Positions 18,259-28,426 of a DNA stretch of 64,000 nt are shown piece by piece (the first letter of the stretch is position 1; each line of letters starts with the position of its first letter). The stretch is from Klebsiella electrica (GTDB taxonomy: Bacteria; Pseudomonadota; Gammaproteobacteria; Enterobacterales; Enterobacteriaceae): positions 2,356,001 to 2,420,000 of the forward strand of contig NZ_CP041247.1 of the NCBI RefSeq assembly GCF_006711645.1, read 5' to 3'. The translations under genes were made by a program, and so were the position numbers. Under the pieces are notes generated by a model. It saw only the letters and a program-made list of their open reading frames with translations, was not told where the DNA came from and made no database searches.

Positions 18259-18274
18259 TGCGATAAAAATCACA
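18259..18274. promoter_or_regulatory. CRP site in the malX-malI intergenic region
   Basis: TGCGA-N6-TCACA fits the CRP consensus with one mismatch and lies between the two MalI operators. In E. coli a single CRP site in this place activates the divergent promoters, so catabolite control of malXY and malI is expected here too. Confidence 0.75.
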
Positions 18275-18312
18275 TAATCAGGCGATAATAACGTTTATAA
18301 AGGTAACTCATT

Positions 18313-18328
18313 GATAAAACGTTTTATC
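18313..18328. promoter_or_regulatory. MalI operator 2 (malI side)
   Basis: This is a second perfect copy of GATAAAACGTTTTATC, 28 bp before the chosen malI start and therefore in its promoter or leader. It supports MalI autoregulation as described in E. coli. Confidence 0.9.
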
Positions 18329-18355
18329 GACCGCCACAGGGAGACGGTTGCAGTT

Positions 18356-19384
18356 ATGGCTATCGCAAAAAAGATCACCATTAACGACGTTGCGCAGGTG
18401 GCCGGAGTCTCGGTGAGTACGGTGTCACTGGTGCTGAGCGGCAAAGGCCGGATATCGTCGGCCACCGGCGATCGCGTCAATCAGGCGATTGAGCAACTGG
18501 GTTTTGTGCGTAACCGCCAGGCGGCTTCGCTGCGCGGCGGGCAGAGCGGCGTGATTGGTCTTATCGTCAGCGACCTCTCCAAACCGTTTTATGCCGAGCT
18601 CACCGCCGGGCTGACCGATGCGCTTGAGTCCGAGGGCAAAATGGTCTTTCTCACCCAGGGCGGCTATGGCGGGGAAAAAATGCGTCAGCGCTTTGAAACC
18701 CTGATTTCACAGGGCGTAGACGGGGTGATTATTGCCGGTGCTATCGACAAAGGCAGCGAACTGCGCGATCGCGCCGCGGAGGTCGGCATGCCGCTGGTGT
18801 TTGCCTCCCGCGCCAGCTATCTCGATGATATCGACCTTATCCGCCCGGATAATATGCAGGCCGCGCAGATAGTCACCGAGCACCTGATCCGCCGCGGGCA
18901 CCAGCGTATTGCCTGGCTTGGAGGACAAAGCGCTTCGTTGACGCGTGCGGAGCGGGTGGGCGGATACTGCGCGACGCTGCTCAAATACGGTCTGCCGTTT
19001 CACAGTGAATGGGTCGTGGAGTGCGAATCCAGCCAAAAGCTGGCGGCCGAAGCGATGGCCTCGCTGCTGCGCCAGAACCCGACCATTACCGCCGTGCTGT
19101 GCTACAACAACGTGATTGCCACCGGCGCGTGGTTTGGCCTGATGCGAGCGGGACGCCAGAGCGGTGAAGACAGCGTGGAGAGCTATTTTGAACAGCGCGT
19201 GGCGCTGGCGGCCTTTGCCGAAGTCCCGGAAAGCGCGCTGGACGATGTGCCGTTGACCTGGGTCACCACGCCTGCGCGCGAGATGGGTCAAAGCCTGGCA
19301 GAATGTATTCTACGCCGTCTGGAAAAGGGGCCGATGAGCGCGAGAAATCAAATTATGCCCCCGCGGCTGGTGACCCGAAAATAG
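18356..19384 (+). CDS. malI: MalI, LacI-family repressor of malXY
   Basis: MalI represses malX-malY and itself; its inducer is not firmly known. The N-terminal helix-turn-helix ITINDVAQVAGVSVSTVSLVLSGKG is at residues 7-31, followed by a hinge and a periplasmic-binding-like effector domain (SGVIGLIVSDLSKPFYAELTAGL onward). The start at 18356 gives 342 residues, exactly the E. coli length; a longer frame would translate through operator 2. The C-terminal end abuts the repeat array. Confidence 0.95.
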   Translation: MAIAKKITINDVAQVAGVSVSTVSLVLSGKGRISSATGDRVNQAIEQLGFVRNRQAASLRGGQSGVIGLIVSDLSKPFYAELTAGLTDALESEGKMVFLTQGGYGGEKMRQRFETLISQGVDGVIIAGAIDKGSELRDRAAEVGMPLVFASRASYLDDIDLIRPDNMQAAQIVTEHLIRRGHQRIAWLGGQSASLTRAERVGGYCATLLKYGLPFHSEWVVECESSQKLAAEAMASLLRQNPTITAVLCYNNVIATGAWFGLMRAGRQSGEDSVESYFEQRVALAAFAEVPESALDDVPLTWVTTPAREMGQSLAECILRRLEKGPMSARNQIMPPRLVTRK

Positions 19385-19923
19385 CCCCTCGAAAGGGGCT
19401 TGGATGTAACTATGGTTGCCGCATGCTTGCCCGGTGGCGGCTGCGCCTTACCGGGCCTGTGTGATGTTAGCGGTTGCCGCGTTGCCGTAGGCCCGCGCAA
19501 GCGAAGCGCCGCCGGGCGCTGGCAGGCAAACTGAGCCCCTCGAAAGGGGCTCGAATGTTAACTATGGTTGCCGCATGCTTGCCCGGCGGCGGCTGTACCT
19601 GACCGGGCCTGTGTGATGTTAGCGGTTGCCGCGTTGCCGTAGGCCCGCGCAAGCGAAGCGCCGCCGGGCGTTAGCAGGCAAACGGAGCCCCTCGAAAAGG
19701 GCTCAGATGTTAACTATGGTTCCCGCATGCTTGCCCGGTGACGGCTGTCTTACCAGGCCTGTGTGATTTGAGCGGTTGCCACGTTGCCGTAGGCCCGCGC
19801 AAGCGAAGCGCCGCCGGGCGTTAGCAGGCAAACGGAGCCCCTCGAAAAGGGCTCAGATGTTAACTATGGTTCCCGCATGCTTGCCCGGTGGCGGCTGTAC
19901 CTGACCGGGCCTGTGTGATGTTA
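19383..19923. repeat. Tandem REP/BIME array, 3.6 copies of a ~151-bp unit
   Basis: Units start at 19383, 19534, 19686 and 19836 (steps of 151, 152 and 150 bp); the last is cut short at the ydgA stop codon. Each unit has three inverted-repeat parts: a small hairpin AGCCCCTCGAAAGGGGCT (AGCCCCTCGAAAAGGGCT in later copies), a REP-like segment around TTGCCCGGTGGCGGC...CCGGGCC, and an oppositely oriented REP-like segment GTAGGCCCGCGCAAGCG...CGCCGGGC. Copies are more than 90% alike by eye. This is the layout of bacterial interspersed mosaic elements. The array fills the gap between converging malI and ydgA, where it may stop transcription or bind gyrase or IHF. Confidence 0.9.
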
Positions 19924-21465
19924 CGGCTGCGGCGCAACCGGTGGCGCCACTTCTTCAGGCAGGGTTTCCTGCGGCTCGCCGCCAGGGGCTGCCGGCAGAG
20001 TGAAGCCAAACATTCCCGCGAACTCGTCCAGCGGCATTTTCTGCCCGTTCAGGGTGACCTGACCCTCGGCATATTGCAGACTGGAGGTAATCGCGTTGTC
20101 GTCCATCGTGGTAATGCGGAACATCTGTCCCATGGCGGCCAGACCTTTCACCTGCTGGTCTGCCAGTTTCGCCGCATCTTCTGGCTGGTAGCCTTCGAGG
20201 CCGGCAATCTGAGTCATAAAGGCGGTGGCCATATCGACCGGAATGACCAGCTTGCTGTCGAGCGACTTGATGCTGCGATCCACTTCATCCGCCAGCGTTT
20301 GCGGCTCAGCGGTGGTCTGCGCAGGATCTTTTAGCAGAACGGACATATTAAAGGTGCTTTCCCCTTTGGCATTACGCCAGCTCAGCGGAGCGATAGTCAG
20401 TGACGGATTGCCCTTCAGCAGAATCGGCAGCGCTTTAAAGAAGGTTTCCGTCAGCGCCTGCTGATACAGCTCAGGATTTTGCGTCAGCTGCGGATTCGCC
20501 ATCAGCGCCTGGGCTTCGGCATTGTACTGCTGGCTGAACTGATGCCAGGCCTGACCATCCAGATTCGCCAGCTTGACGGTCAGCTTACCGCTGCCGATAT
20601 CCTGGTTTTGCAGCTTCAGGCTGTTGACGGTGTAATCCAACTGGCTGTTAATCCCTTTACCGTCTGCGGTCAGCGAAGACTGACCATCGATGTTCATGCC
20701 TTCCAGCAGAGCCAGCTCTTTCCCTTCAACGCCAATCGACAGTTTATCCAGAGAGATTTTTTGCTTACCGATACGCTCATTGAAGTCGGTCATCTCGGTG
20801 GCGCCGTCGGTTTTCAGGTTATTGAAGTTCAGCTGGACTTTCTGGTTGTATTCATTGCGCGCGTTGATCTGGCCGCTGCTCGCTTCGCCGCTCAGACTCA
20901 CGGCTTTGCCTTGCGCATCCGCATCGAGCTGGAACTGACCGCCGCTGAAGGCAACTTTCTCATCGCCTTTCGCGTAGTCCAGCGGTTTCAGAACGATAGC
21001 CGACCGGCTGTCGCCGCTGTAGGCAATGCGGGTATTGATGGTAAATGGTGATTCGCCTTTGGCGATATCAAACAGCCCTTTGCTGGCATCGTTATTGACC
21101 AGCGTGGTTTTGATGGACGCTAACGCCGGGGCAAGCTGGCCGGATTTCAGCGCGGCTAGCGGGAAGGGGCCGTGATCGACCCCTTCATCAAACACCAGTG
21201 ACTGCCCGTCCGCCAGCCAACTGTTCTCTTTACCGGCAACCGGCTTCACTACCAGCTGCAGGTGGCTACTGAATACGCCACGCTGATAGTTTTGCCATGA
21301 CAGCTCGACGCCCGCTTCCGGCGCGCTACTCTGTAGCTGCGCATTAGCCTGTTGCACCACTTCGGCGAGGCGGTTTTCCAGCTGTTTCCCTGTATACCAG
21401 GCGCCACCTGTCCAGATGACGCCCAGCGCCACGATAATTCCTGCTGCGACCAGCGATTTCTTCAT
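19921..21465 (-). CDS. ydgA: YdgA, DUF945 inner-membrane-anchored protein
   Basis: YdgA is a conserved enterobacterial protein with an N-terminal membrane anchor (about residues 4-24) and a large periplasmic DUF945 domain. Its function is not settled; E. coli YdgA was found as a dimeric inner-membrane protein. The opening MKKSLVAAGIIVALGVIWTG and the block FSSHLQLVVKPVAGKE match E. coli. The 514 residues end in a Pro/Ala/Glu-rich tail that differs from E. coli. The stop codon lies inside the last BIME copy. It stands downstream of manA, behind a terminator. Confidence 0.92.
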   Translation of the reverse strand: MKKSLVAAGIIVALGVIWTGGAWYTGKQLENRLAEVVQQANAQLQSSAPEAGVELSWQNYQRGVFSSHLQLVVKPVAGKENSWLADGQSLVFDEGVDHGPFPLAALKSGQLAPALASIKTTLVNNDASKGLFDIAKGESPFTINTRIAYSGDSRSAIVLKPLDYAKGDEKVAFSGGQFQLDADAQGKAVSLSGEASSGQINARNEYNQKVQLNFNNLKTDGATEMTDFNERIGKQKISLDKLSIGVEGKELALLEGMNIDGQSSLTADGKGINSQLDYTVNSLKLQNQDIGSGKLTVKLANLDGQAWHQFSQQYNAEAQALMANPQLTQNPELYQQALTETFFKALPILLKGNPSLTIAPLSWRNAKGESTFNMSVLLKDPAQTTAEPQTLADEVDRSIKSLDSKLVIPVDMATAFMTQIAGLEGYQPEDAAKLADQQVKGLAAMGQMFRITTMDDNAITSSLQYAEGQVTLNGQKMPLDEFAGMFGFTLPAAPGGEPQETLPEEVAPPVAPQP

Positions 21466-21481
21466 AGCATTTGTCCATAAA

Positions 21482-21509
21482 TAAAACCAGGCGGATCGGG
21501 CCGCCTGGT
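21482..21509 (-). terminator. Rho-independent terminator after manA
   Basis: ACCAGGCGG/CCGCCTGGT forms a 9-bp stem with a six-base loop; on the minus strand it is followed by a T-rich stretch TTTTATTT. It separates manA from ydgA. Confidence 0.8.
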
Positions 21510-21563
21510 GATGTTGTCATGATGAGGGAAAGTCTAGCAAGCGCGGCTAAAAAGTTCAGTAAC

Positions 21564-22742
21564 TTACTTGAGCTTATTAAAGACGCGCGCCAGACGACCA
21601 CTGCCGCTGACCTGTACCGGCGACTCGTTACAGCCAATAAAGGCCGATTCACCGGCTTTCAGGGTCAGACGCTGTTCACCTTTACGTAGAACCGCTTCGC
21701 CTTCTACGCAGAAGATGATAGCCGCGCTCTGCTGGTCGAGGGTGGATTCCTGTGCCGAGAGATCGTGCAGGGAGAAGGCGAAATCATCGACCGGAATCGG
21801 GAAATCCAGCTCCGCCTGGTGTTGCACCGGCTGAGTCAGCAGTTCGCCTGCCGGCTTGGCGACAAACTTGACGTTGGCAACCAGCTCAGGAATATCAATG
21901 TACTTCGGCGTCAGGCCGGCACGCAGCACGTTATCCGAGTTGGCCATCACCTCCAGCGCCACGCCCTGCAGGTAGGCGTGCGGCGTTTCCGCGAACAGGA
22001 ACATCGCCTCGCCGGGATTCAGCTTCACCACGTTAAGCAGCAGCGGAGAGAACAGGCCGCTGTCGTCGGGATAGAATTCGGCGATCAGGCGGATGGTCTG
22101 CCACGGTTCGCCTTGTTCGCTATCCAGCGCTGCCCGCAGTACGTTCAGCGCGTGGGTTTTTTCCTCGCCCTGCATATTCAGCAGTCCGGCAAACAGCTGG
22201 CTTAAGTGTTCCGCGTCCGGCTGGCGAAGGAACTCGCCTATCGTGGGATTCGCGCTGGCGACGGGTTGCAGCAGGGCAACGATAGCGGAAAACTCGCGGA
22301 ACGCGTTCATCGCCAGGAATGGCGTCAGCGCAAAGACCAGCTCCGGCTTGTGGTTCGGGTCTTTATAGTTACGCTCGGCGGCGTCCAGCGGAATACCGGC
22401 AGCATTCTCTTTGGCGAAACCAATTTCCGAGGCCTGCTTGTTCGGGTGCACCTGAATAGAGAGCGGCTGGGCGGCGCAGAGCACTTTAAACAGGAACGGC
22501 AGTTCGCCGAAACGCTGCGCAACCTTGTCGCCGAGCAGCGCGGACTTGTCGCCTTCAATGATCTGGCGCAGCGCGTGCGGGCGACCGTCAGCGTCGAGAA
22601 TTTGCGAGCTGCTCTTCGGGTGCGCGCCCATCCACAGCTCCGCCATTGGCAGGTTGTCCGGGTTAGCGATACCATAAAGTTCGGTTAATGCGGTGTGGCT
22701 TCCCCAGGCATAGTTCTGTACTGAGTTAATGAGCTTTTGCAT
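21564..22742 (-). CDS. manA: Mannose-6-phosphate isomerase
   Basis: ManA interconverts mannose-6-phosphate and fructose-6-phosphate in the cytoplasm, linking mannose use with GDP-sugar synthesis. Zinc ligands Gln97 and His99 (SIQVHPNK) and Glu134 (HKPELVFAL) are present, as is the GEAMFLFAETPHAYLQG block that holds the fourth ligand. The start at 22742 (MQKLINSVQNYAWG, 392 residues) follows E. coli. It is divergent from fumA. Confidence 0.96.
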   Translation of the reverse strand: MQKLINSVQNYAWGSHTALTELYGIANPDNLPMAELWMGAHPKSSSQILDADGRPHALRQIIEGDKSALLGDKVAQRFGELPFLFKVLCAAQPLSIQVHPNKQASEIGFAKENAAGIPLDAAERNYKDPNHKPELVFALTPFLAMNAFREFSAIVALLQPVASANPTIGEFLRQPDAEHLSQLFAGLLNMQGEEKTHALNVLRAALDSEQGEPWQTIRLIAEFYPDDSGLFSPLLLNVVKLNPGEAMFLFAETPHAYLQGVALEVMANSDNVLRAGLTPKYIDIPELVANVKFVAKPAGELLTQPVQHQAELDFPIPVDDFAFSLHDLSAQESTLDQQSAAIIFCVEGEAVLRKGEQRLTLKAGESAFIGCNESPVQVSGSGRLARVFNKLK

Positions 22743-22938
22743 TCTCAATCCCTGTTGCTACATGATAATTATCGCTCTATTAAACCAGCAAACCGCCAGG
22801 AAGCAACTGCTGAAAGAAAAAGTCGTCCCTGTCTCAGTTTTTGTTAAAATTTTGTGTAAAATTGATCGACTCGCTTTTCTACAGGCAAATGGAGTGTCTG
22901 CCTGAAATATAATCAGCCCAGCAGTAAGTGAGAGCACA

Positions 22939-24585
22939 ATGTCGAATAAACCGTTTGTTTATCAGGATCCTTTTCCCCTTAAAAAGGATGACACCGAGTA
23001 TTATCTCCTCAGTCGTGACTACGTCTCCGTCGCCGAATTTGCCGGCCAGGAAGTCCTGAAGGTTGAACCTCAGGCGCTGACCCTTCTGGCGCAACACGCT
23101 TTCCACGATGCTTCCTTCATGTTGCGCCCGGCGCACCAGCAGCAGGTCGCCGATATCCTTAACGACCCGCAAGCTAGCGAAAACGACAAATACGTCGCCC
23201 TGCAGTTCCTGCGCAACTCCGATATCGCGGCCAAAGGCATTTTGCCGACCTGCCAGGATACCGGTACCGCAATCATCACCGGTAAAAAGGGCCAGCGCGT
23301 GTGGACCGGCGGCGGCGATGAAGCGGCGCTGGCGCAAGGGGTGTATAACACCTATATCCAGGACAACCTGCGCTACTCGCAAAACGCGGCCCTGGATATG
23401 TATAAAGAGGTCAACACCGGGACCAACCTGCCGGCGCAGATCGATCTTTATGCCACCGACGGCGACGAATACAAATTCCTCTGTATCGCCAAGGGCGGCG
23501 GTTCGGCCAACAAGACCTATCTGTATCAGGAAACCAAAGCGCTGATTACCCCGGCGAAGCTGAAAAGCTACCTGGTTGAGAAGATGCGCACTCTCGGCAC
23601 CGCGGCCTGCCCGCCGTACCATATCGCCTTCGTGATTGGCGGCACCTCGGCGGAATCAACGCTGAAAACCGTCAAGCTGGCTTCGACCAAATATTATGAC
23701 GGCCTGCCGACCGAAGGTAATGAACATGGTCAGGCGTTCCGCGATATTCAGCTGGAGCAGGAACTGCTGCTGGAAGCGCAGAATCTTGGCCTCGGCGCCC
23801 AGTTCGGCGGCAAATACTTTGCCCACGATATCCGCGTAGTGCGTCTGCCGCGCCACGGGGCCTCCTGCCCGGTGGGGATGGGCGTCTCCTGTTCCGCTGA
23901 TCGCAATATCAAGGCCAAAATCAACCGGGAAGGGATCTGGCTGGAGAAACTGGAAAGCAATCCGGGCAAATACATTCCGGAGTCGCTGCGTCAGGCCGGT
24001 GAGGGTGAGGCGGTGAAGGTGAATCTCAATCAGCCGATGAGCGAGATTCTGGCCCTGCTGTCGCAGTACCCGGTATCGACCCGGCTGTCGCTCAGTGGCA
24101 CCATCATCGTAGCGCGCGATATCGCCCACGCGAAGCTGAAAGAGCTGCTGGATAACGGCGAAACGCTGCCGCAGTACGTGAAAGATCACCCGATCTACTA
24201 CGCTGGCCCGGCGAAAACGCCCGATGGCTATGCCTCCGGTTCGCTCGGCCCGACCACCGCCGGACGTATGGACTCCTATGTCGATCTGCTGCAGTCCCAC
24301 GGCGCGAGTATGGTGATGCTGGCGAAAGGCAACCGCAGCCAGCAGGTGACCGACGCCTGCCATAAACACGGCGGATTCTATCTCGGCAGCATCGGCGGCC
24401 CGGCGGCGGTGCTGGCGCAGCAGAGTATCCGCAGCCTAGAGTGCGTGGCGTATCCGGAACTGGGGATGGAGGCTATCTGGAAAATCGAAGTGGAAGATTT
24501 CCCGGCATTCATTCTGGTGGATGACAAAGGTAACGACTTCTTCCAGCAGATTCAGTCCTCGCAGTGCACGCGCTGTGTGAAATAA
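22939..24585 (+). CDS. fumA: Class I (4Fe-4S) fumarate hydratase FumA
   Basis: FumA is the oxygen-labile iron-sulfur fumarase of the citric acid cycle, converting fumarate to malate. The cluster cysteine Cys105 is in ILPTCQDTG; further cysteines lie in GTAACPPYH and [15 protein letters not shown]. The 548 residues cover the whole family. It is followed by a terminator and fumC, the E. coli order. A second, roughly 90% similar fumarase gene is at 55992-57641 on the other strand. Confidence 0.96.
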   Translation: MSNKPFVYQDPFPLKKDDTEYYLLSRDYVSVAEFAGQEVLKVEPQALTLLAQHAFHDASFMLRPAHQQQVADILNDPQASENDKYVALQFLRNSDIAAKGILPTCQDTGTAIITGKKGQRVWTGGGDEAALAQGVYNTYIQDNLRYSQNAALDMYKEVNTGTNLPAQIDLYATDGDEYKFLCIAKGGGSANKTYLYQETKALITPAKLKSYLVEKMRTLGTAACPPYHIAFVIGGTSAESTLKTVKLASTKYYDGLPTEGNEHGQAFRDIQLEQELLLEAQNLGLGAQFGGKYFAHDIRVVRLPRHGASCPVGMGVSCSADRNIKAKINREGIWLEKLESNPGKYIPESLRQAGEGEAVKVNLNQPMSEILALLSQYPVSTRLSLSGTIIVARDIAHAKLKELLDNGETLPQYVKDHPIYYAGPAKTPDGYASGSLGPTTAGRMDSYVDLLQSHGASMVMLAKGNRSQQVTDACHKHGGFYLGSIGGPAAVLAQQSIRSLECVAYPELGMEAIWKIEVEDFPAFILVDDKGNDFFQQIQSSQCTRCVK

Positions 24586-24590
24586 TCGAA

Positions 24591-24614
24591 GCCGCCCTCC
24601 GGGGCGGTTTTTTT
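24591..24614 (+). terminator. Rho-independent terminator after fumA
   Basis: CCGCCC/GGGCGG with loop TCCG is followed by seven T residues, 6 bp after the fumA stop. It makes fumC expression largely independent of fumA. Confidence 0.9.
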
Positions 24615-24729
24615 ATGTCGTTTAGCGGCACGAACGAACAATATAACCTTAAAAATTTGACCAATACTTAACCCTTTATAGCAGGTGAGCTTTGTCGTAA
24701 TTACGTACTTTGTATTCAAGGAGAAAGTA

Positions 24730-26130
24730 ATGACAACGCATCGCAGTGAAAAAGACTCTATGGGCGCTATCGAGGTGCCCGCCGATAAGCTATGGGGCGC
24801 GCAGACCCAGCGTTCGCTGGAACATTTCCGCATCTCGACGGAAAAAATGCCGGGCGAACTGATTTATGCGCTGGCGCTGACCAAACGGGCGGCGGCGAAG
24901 GTTAACCAGGATCTGGGATTACTGGCGGCAGAGAAGGCCGGGGCAATTATTCAGGCTGCCGATGAAGTGCTGGCTGGCAACCATCCCGATGAATTTCCGC
25001 TGGCTATCTGGCAGACCGGCTCCGGCACGCAAAGCAACATGAACATGAACGAGGTGTTGGCCAACCGCGCCAGTGAACTGCTGGGCGGCGTGCGCGGCAT
25101 GGAGCGCAAAGTTCATCCTAATGATGACGTGAATAAGAGCCAGAGTTCTAACGACGTCTTTCCGACCGCGATGCATGTGGCGGCGATTATCGCGCTGCGC
25201 GAAGCGCTCATCCCCCGGCTCACGGTGCTGAAACAGACGTTGAGCGACAAAGCGGCTGCCTTCAACGACATCGTTAAAATTGGCCGTACGCATCTGCAGG
25301 ATGCGACGCCGTTAACGCTGGGGCAGGAGTTCTCCGGCTGGGTGGCGATGCTGGAACACAATCTGCGCCACCTTGAACTGAGCCTGCCGCACCTGAGCGA
25401 GCTGGCGTTGGGCGGTACCGCCGTTGGCACCGGTCTGAACACCCATCCTGAATATGCCGTGCGGGTGGCGGCGGAACTGGCGACCCTCAGCGGTCAGCCG
25501 TTCGTCACTGCGCCGAATAAATTTGAGGCCCTGGCGACCTGCGATGCGCTGGTCCACGCCCACGGAGCGCTGAAGGGGCTGGCGGCCTCGTTGATGAAGA
25601 TTGCCAACGATGTGCGCTGGCTGGCTTCCGGCCCGCGTTGCGGGATTGGTGAAATCGCCATTCCGGAAAATGAACCCGGCTCGTCAATTATGCCTGGCAA
25701 GGTTAACCCCACGCAGTGCGAAGCGCTGACGATGCTGTGCTGCCAGGTCATGGGCAATGATGTAGCGGTCAATATCGGCGGGGCATCCGGCAACTTCGAA
25801 CTCAACGTCTATCGTCCAATGGTGATTCATAATTTCCTGCAATCGGTGCGCCTGCTGGCGGACGGGATGGAGAGTTTTAATGAGCACTGCGCGACCGGTA
25901 TTGAACCGAACCGCGAGCGCATCGCCCAGTTGCTCAATGAGTCTCTGATGCTGGTCACGGCGCTGAATACCCATATTGGCTATGACAAAGCGGCGGAAAT
26001 TGCCAAAAAGGCGCATAAGGAGGGGCTGACCCTGAAAGCCTCCGCGTTAGCGCTGGGCTATCTGACGGAGGCCGAATTTGACAGCTGGGTGTGTCCGCAA
26101 GAGATGGTGGGCAGTATGACTACTCGTTAG
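24730..26130 (+). CDS. fumC: Class II fumarate hydratase FumC
   Basis: FumC is the iron-free, oxygen-stable fumarase, used under oxidative stress or iron shortage. The fumarase/aspartase signature [16 protein letters not shown] is intact, as are [10 protein letters not shown] and [11 protein letters not shown]. The start at 24730 ([16 protein letters not shown], 466 residues) is chosen because AGGAG lies just upstream; the longer frame adds 15 residues. Its 3' end overlaps the convergent tus gene by 11 bp. Confidence 0.96.
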   Translation: MTTHRSEKDSMGAIEVPADKLWGAQTQRSLEHFRISTEKMPGELIYALALTKRAAAKVNQDLGLLAAEKAGAIIQAADEVLAGNHPDEFPLAIWQTGSGTQSNMNMNEVLANRASELLGGVRGMERKVHPNDDVNKSQSSNDVFPTAMHVAAIIALREALIPRLTVLKQTLSDKAAAFNDIVKIGRTHLQDATPLTLGQEFSGWVAMLEHNLRHLELSLPHLSELALGGTAVGTGLNTHPEYAVRVAAELATLSGQPFVTAPNKFEALATCDALVHAHGALKGLAASLMKIANDVRWLASGPRCGIGEIAIPENEPGSSIMPGKVNPTQCEALTMLCCQVMGNDVAVNIGGASGNFELNVYRPMVIHNFLQSVRLLADGMESFNEHCATGIEPNRERIAQLLNESLMLVTALNTHIGYDKAAEIAKKAHKEGLTLKASALALGYLTEAEFDSWVCPQEMVGSMTTR

Positions 26131-27052
26131 CCAGCCACAGATGCAGGCGCGGGATCAGCAGCCTGAGCGATTGCGCCTGCGGCTTATAGCGATACTGCAC
26201 ATTATCCGCATCGTAGTTCAGCAACTCGCCGATATCCGGCACGCTCCCCCCCTGCGTGCCGGATATCAGCGTGATAAGCGGGCCAGGGCAGGCGTACTGC
26301 ACCTGTTTCTGCTCACCGGCGTACCAGACGCGGGCAATAGGCTGGACCTTCACCGGCCGCTTGATCTTAAGCTTTGCCCGCTGCGGCAGAGCGGCGATAT
26401 CCTGATACTCTCGCTCCAGTTTGCTTTGCCACTGCTCGCGCGTCCACGGCGGTACCGCGCGCGGCGATTGCAGGCTTTTTTCCAGCTGCAGCAGCACCTC
26501 ATCACGAGTGAGATTTTTAATCACATGCTTATTAGCCCAGCCGAAGCGAATAGTGCTCGGGTCGCATAGCACCGTCAAGGTGCGATAGGCGCTGAGGGTG
26601 ATAAGCCCCGGCAGATGACGGTGGACCCATTCAAAACGCGCCGCGGTGGGCAGGCCGGAATCGACGGTGACAATTTTTTCGAAAGCGGCTTTCAGCGCGT
26701 TAATGTGGGAAATGTTCTGCAGTAACGCTGACTGCTCCTCGCCAGCGGTTTGCAGACAGATAGCGCCGGGGAGGCGGACCGCCGCCTTGCTGCTGCGGCT
26801 TTCCGATTGTTGCTGAATGAACAGATGGCTGTAGTGCCTGAGCGCCATCTCCAGCGCCGGTTGCCCGATGTGCTGGACCACCTCAATGGTCTCCAGCGGG
26901 TCGTGTTCCGCCTCTTTACTGACCGCCGGCAGTTCAAACACCCGGGCGGCCAGCAATCGGCAGGCGCGCAGGCGCTGCTGGAGCAGCTGGAGCTCGCGTT
27001 CCAGCTGGCGAAAGGTATCATTCAGACGTTCAACGAGGTCATAGCTGGCCAT
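26120..27052 (-). CDS. tus: Tus, replication terminator protein
   Basis: Tus binds Ter sites as a monomer and stops replication forks arriving from one side by blocking the replicative helicase. The start at 27052 ([18 protein letters not shown]) gives 310 residues, against 309 in E. coli. Conserved blocks include [42 protein letters not shown] and the C-terminal [19 protein letters not shown] Ter site lies directly before the gene, so it is probably autoregulated as in E. coli. This places the window in the terminus half of the chromosome. Confidence 0.96.
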   Translation of the reverse strand: MASYDLVERLNDTFRQLERELQLLQQRLRACRLLAARVFELPAVSKEAEHDPLETIEVVQHIGQPALEMALRHYSHLFIQQQSESRSSKAAVRLPGAICLQTAGEEQSALLQNISHINALKAAFEKIVTVDSGLPTAARFEWVHRHLPGLITLSAYRTLTVLCDPSTIRFGWANKHVIKNLTRDEVLLQLEKSLQSPRAVPPWTREQWQSKLEREYQDIAALPQRAKLKIKRPVKVQPIARVWYAGEQKQVQYACPGPLITLISGTQGGSVPDIGELLNYDADNVQYRYKPQAQSLRLLIPRLHLWLANE

Positions 27053-27057
27053 AGTGC

Positions 27058-27081
27058 CCACCTTAGTTACAACATACTGTT
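27058..27081 (-). other. Ter site (TerB-like) upstream of tus
   Basis: The minus strand reads AGTATGTTGTAACTAAGG over 27061-27078, matching the E. coli TerB core with one change near the end (AAAG to AAGG). It lies between the rstB stop and the tus start. By the E. coli polarity, forks moving leftward in this window (with tus transcription) would be arrested and rightward ones released. Tus bound here would also repress its own promoter. Confidence 0.9.
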
Positions 27082-27124
27082 TGATTTTAACTATACGCAG
27101 GCCGAAGCACCTGCGCAAGTGGGG

Positions 27125-28426
27125 TCAGGCAGCGCTCAAATTGGGCAACTGATGATAGACTGGCCAGCTAAAACAAAAGCGAGCGCCGCCCAGAGAACTG
27201 GCGCCGCAGCTCACCTCGCCAGACATGGCCTGGGCGATACTGTGAACAATCGCCAGCCCAAGCCCGCAGCCGCCGGTGGCCCGGTCGCGGCTAGGATCGA
27301 GACGGACAAAGGGCTCAAACACCCGCTCGCGTTCCTCCGGGTCGATGCCCGGGCCGTCATCTTCAACCTGTAAGGTTGCTCGCGAACCCTGTAGCGTCAG
27401 GCTGACCTGAATCCGCTGGTTGCTGTAGCGCAATGCGTTGTTGACGAGATTATCCAGCACGCGTTCCATCAGACGCATATCAAGCGCGCCGTAATCCCCG
27501 GCGACCACTTCATGTAACGCCACATCGCGTTGGGGATTAACCATCTGAATCTCTTCAACGTGCGCCGCTATCCAGGCGGGGAAATCAGGCGTCGTCAGAT
27601 GAAGTTCGTTCTGCGGACGGTCCAGGCGGGCGTAGGTCAACAGCTCCTCGATTAAGGCTTCCAGCTGACCAATATCGCGGTTCAGCGCCTGGGATTCCGC
27701 CTCGGTCAGGTTTTCACTCATCTCCAGACGATAGCGCAGGCGCACCAGCGGCGTACGCAGCTCGTGGGCAATCCCGTCGATCAGCAGTTTCTTGCTGGCG
27801 ATCAGGGCGTTGATATTGTCGGCCATCTGGTTAAAGGCCACGCCCAGACGTTCAAAGCTGGACATACTGTCGAAATGAATGCGCTCGGTAAAATGTCCCT
27901 CGCCAAAGCGCTGGGCCGCGGTCTCAAGGCGCAACATATCCTGCCAGTGGGGACGCATCCAGATAAACACCGGAAAGGCCAGCGAAATGGCGATGAAAGC
28001 CATCAGGGAGACATCCAGCAAACGCATCTCATGGAGGAAATAGAGATAGGGGACGGGGCCTACCGACAGAACGTAGTGGCTGCGCGGGATACGTTGAATA
28101 AAGGTGTACTCATCATCGAGGGCGACAATATCCCCGGCGCGCAGATGCTGCATCGAGTTTTCTGAGAGCTTATATTTACTCAGCGGCTCAATATGCAGAT
28201 CGAATGACAGATTAAGATCCAGCTCCTTTAGCGTTTTGCTCCAGTCGCGGGGCGGGGTTTCTCGCAGCTCGCTACGCATCAGATACAGCGAGCTTTTCAT
28301 CAGATCGTCCAGCGATTGCCGACCCGCACGTTCGGCGGTGAATTTATACACCAGCCCCACCAGCATGGTCATCACCAGGAAGCAGACGAACAGCAGAAGG
28401 TAAAACTGCACAAACAGCTTTTTCAT
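27125..28426 (-). CDS. rstB: RstB, sensor histidine kinase
   Basis: RstB is an inner-membrane histidine kinase paired with RstA; in E. coli and Salmonella the pair belongs to the PhoPQ network. Two membrane helices (about 5-27 and 136-156) bracket a periplasmic sensor domain. A HAMP segment follows (about 157-212), then the dimerisation domain with the phosphorylated His221 in HELRTPLVRLRY. The ATPase boxes are NNALRYS, DDGPGIDPEERERVFEPF and GGCGLGLAIV. The length of 433 matches E. coli. Unusually, it is separated from rstA by 309 bp containing a terminator. Confidence 0.95.
   Translation of the reverse strand: MKKLFVQFYLLLFVCFLVMTMLVGLVYKFTAERAGRQSLDDLMKSSLYLMRSELRETPPRDWSKTLKELDLNLSFDLHIEPLSKYKLSENSMQHLRAGDIVALDDEYTFIQRIPRSHYVLSVGPVPYLYFLHEMRLLDVSLMAFIAISLAFPVFIWMRPHWQDMLRLETAAQRFGEGHFTERIHFDSMSSFERLGVAFNQMADNINALIASKKLLIDGIAHELRTPLVRLRYRLEMSENLTEAESQALNRDIGQLEALIEELLTYARLDRPQNELHLTTPDFPAWIAAHVEEIQMVNPQRDVALHEVVAGDYGALDMRLMERVLDNLVNNALRYSNQRIQVSLTLQGSRATLQVEDDGPGIDPEERERVFEPFVRLDPSRDRATGGCGLGLAIVHSIAQAMSGEVSCGASSLGGARFCFSWPVYHQLPNLSAA

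Noticed and set aside
19383..19923. Regularly spaced repeats as a CRISPR array
   Set aside because: Units of about 151 bp are contiguous tandem copies with internal REP hairpins and no unique spacers; no cas genes are nearby.
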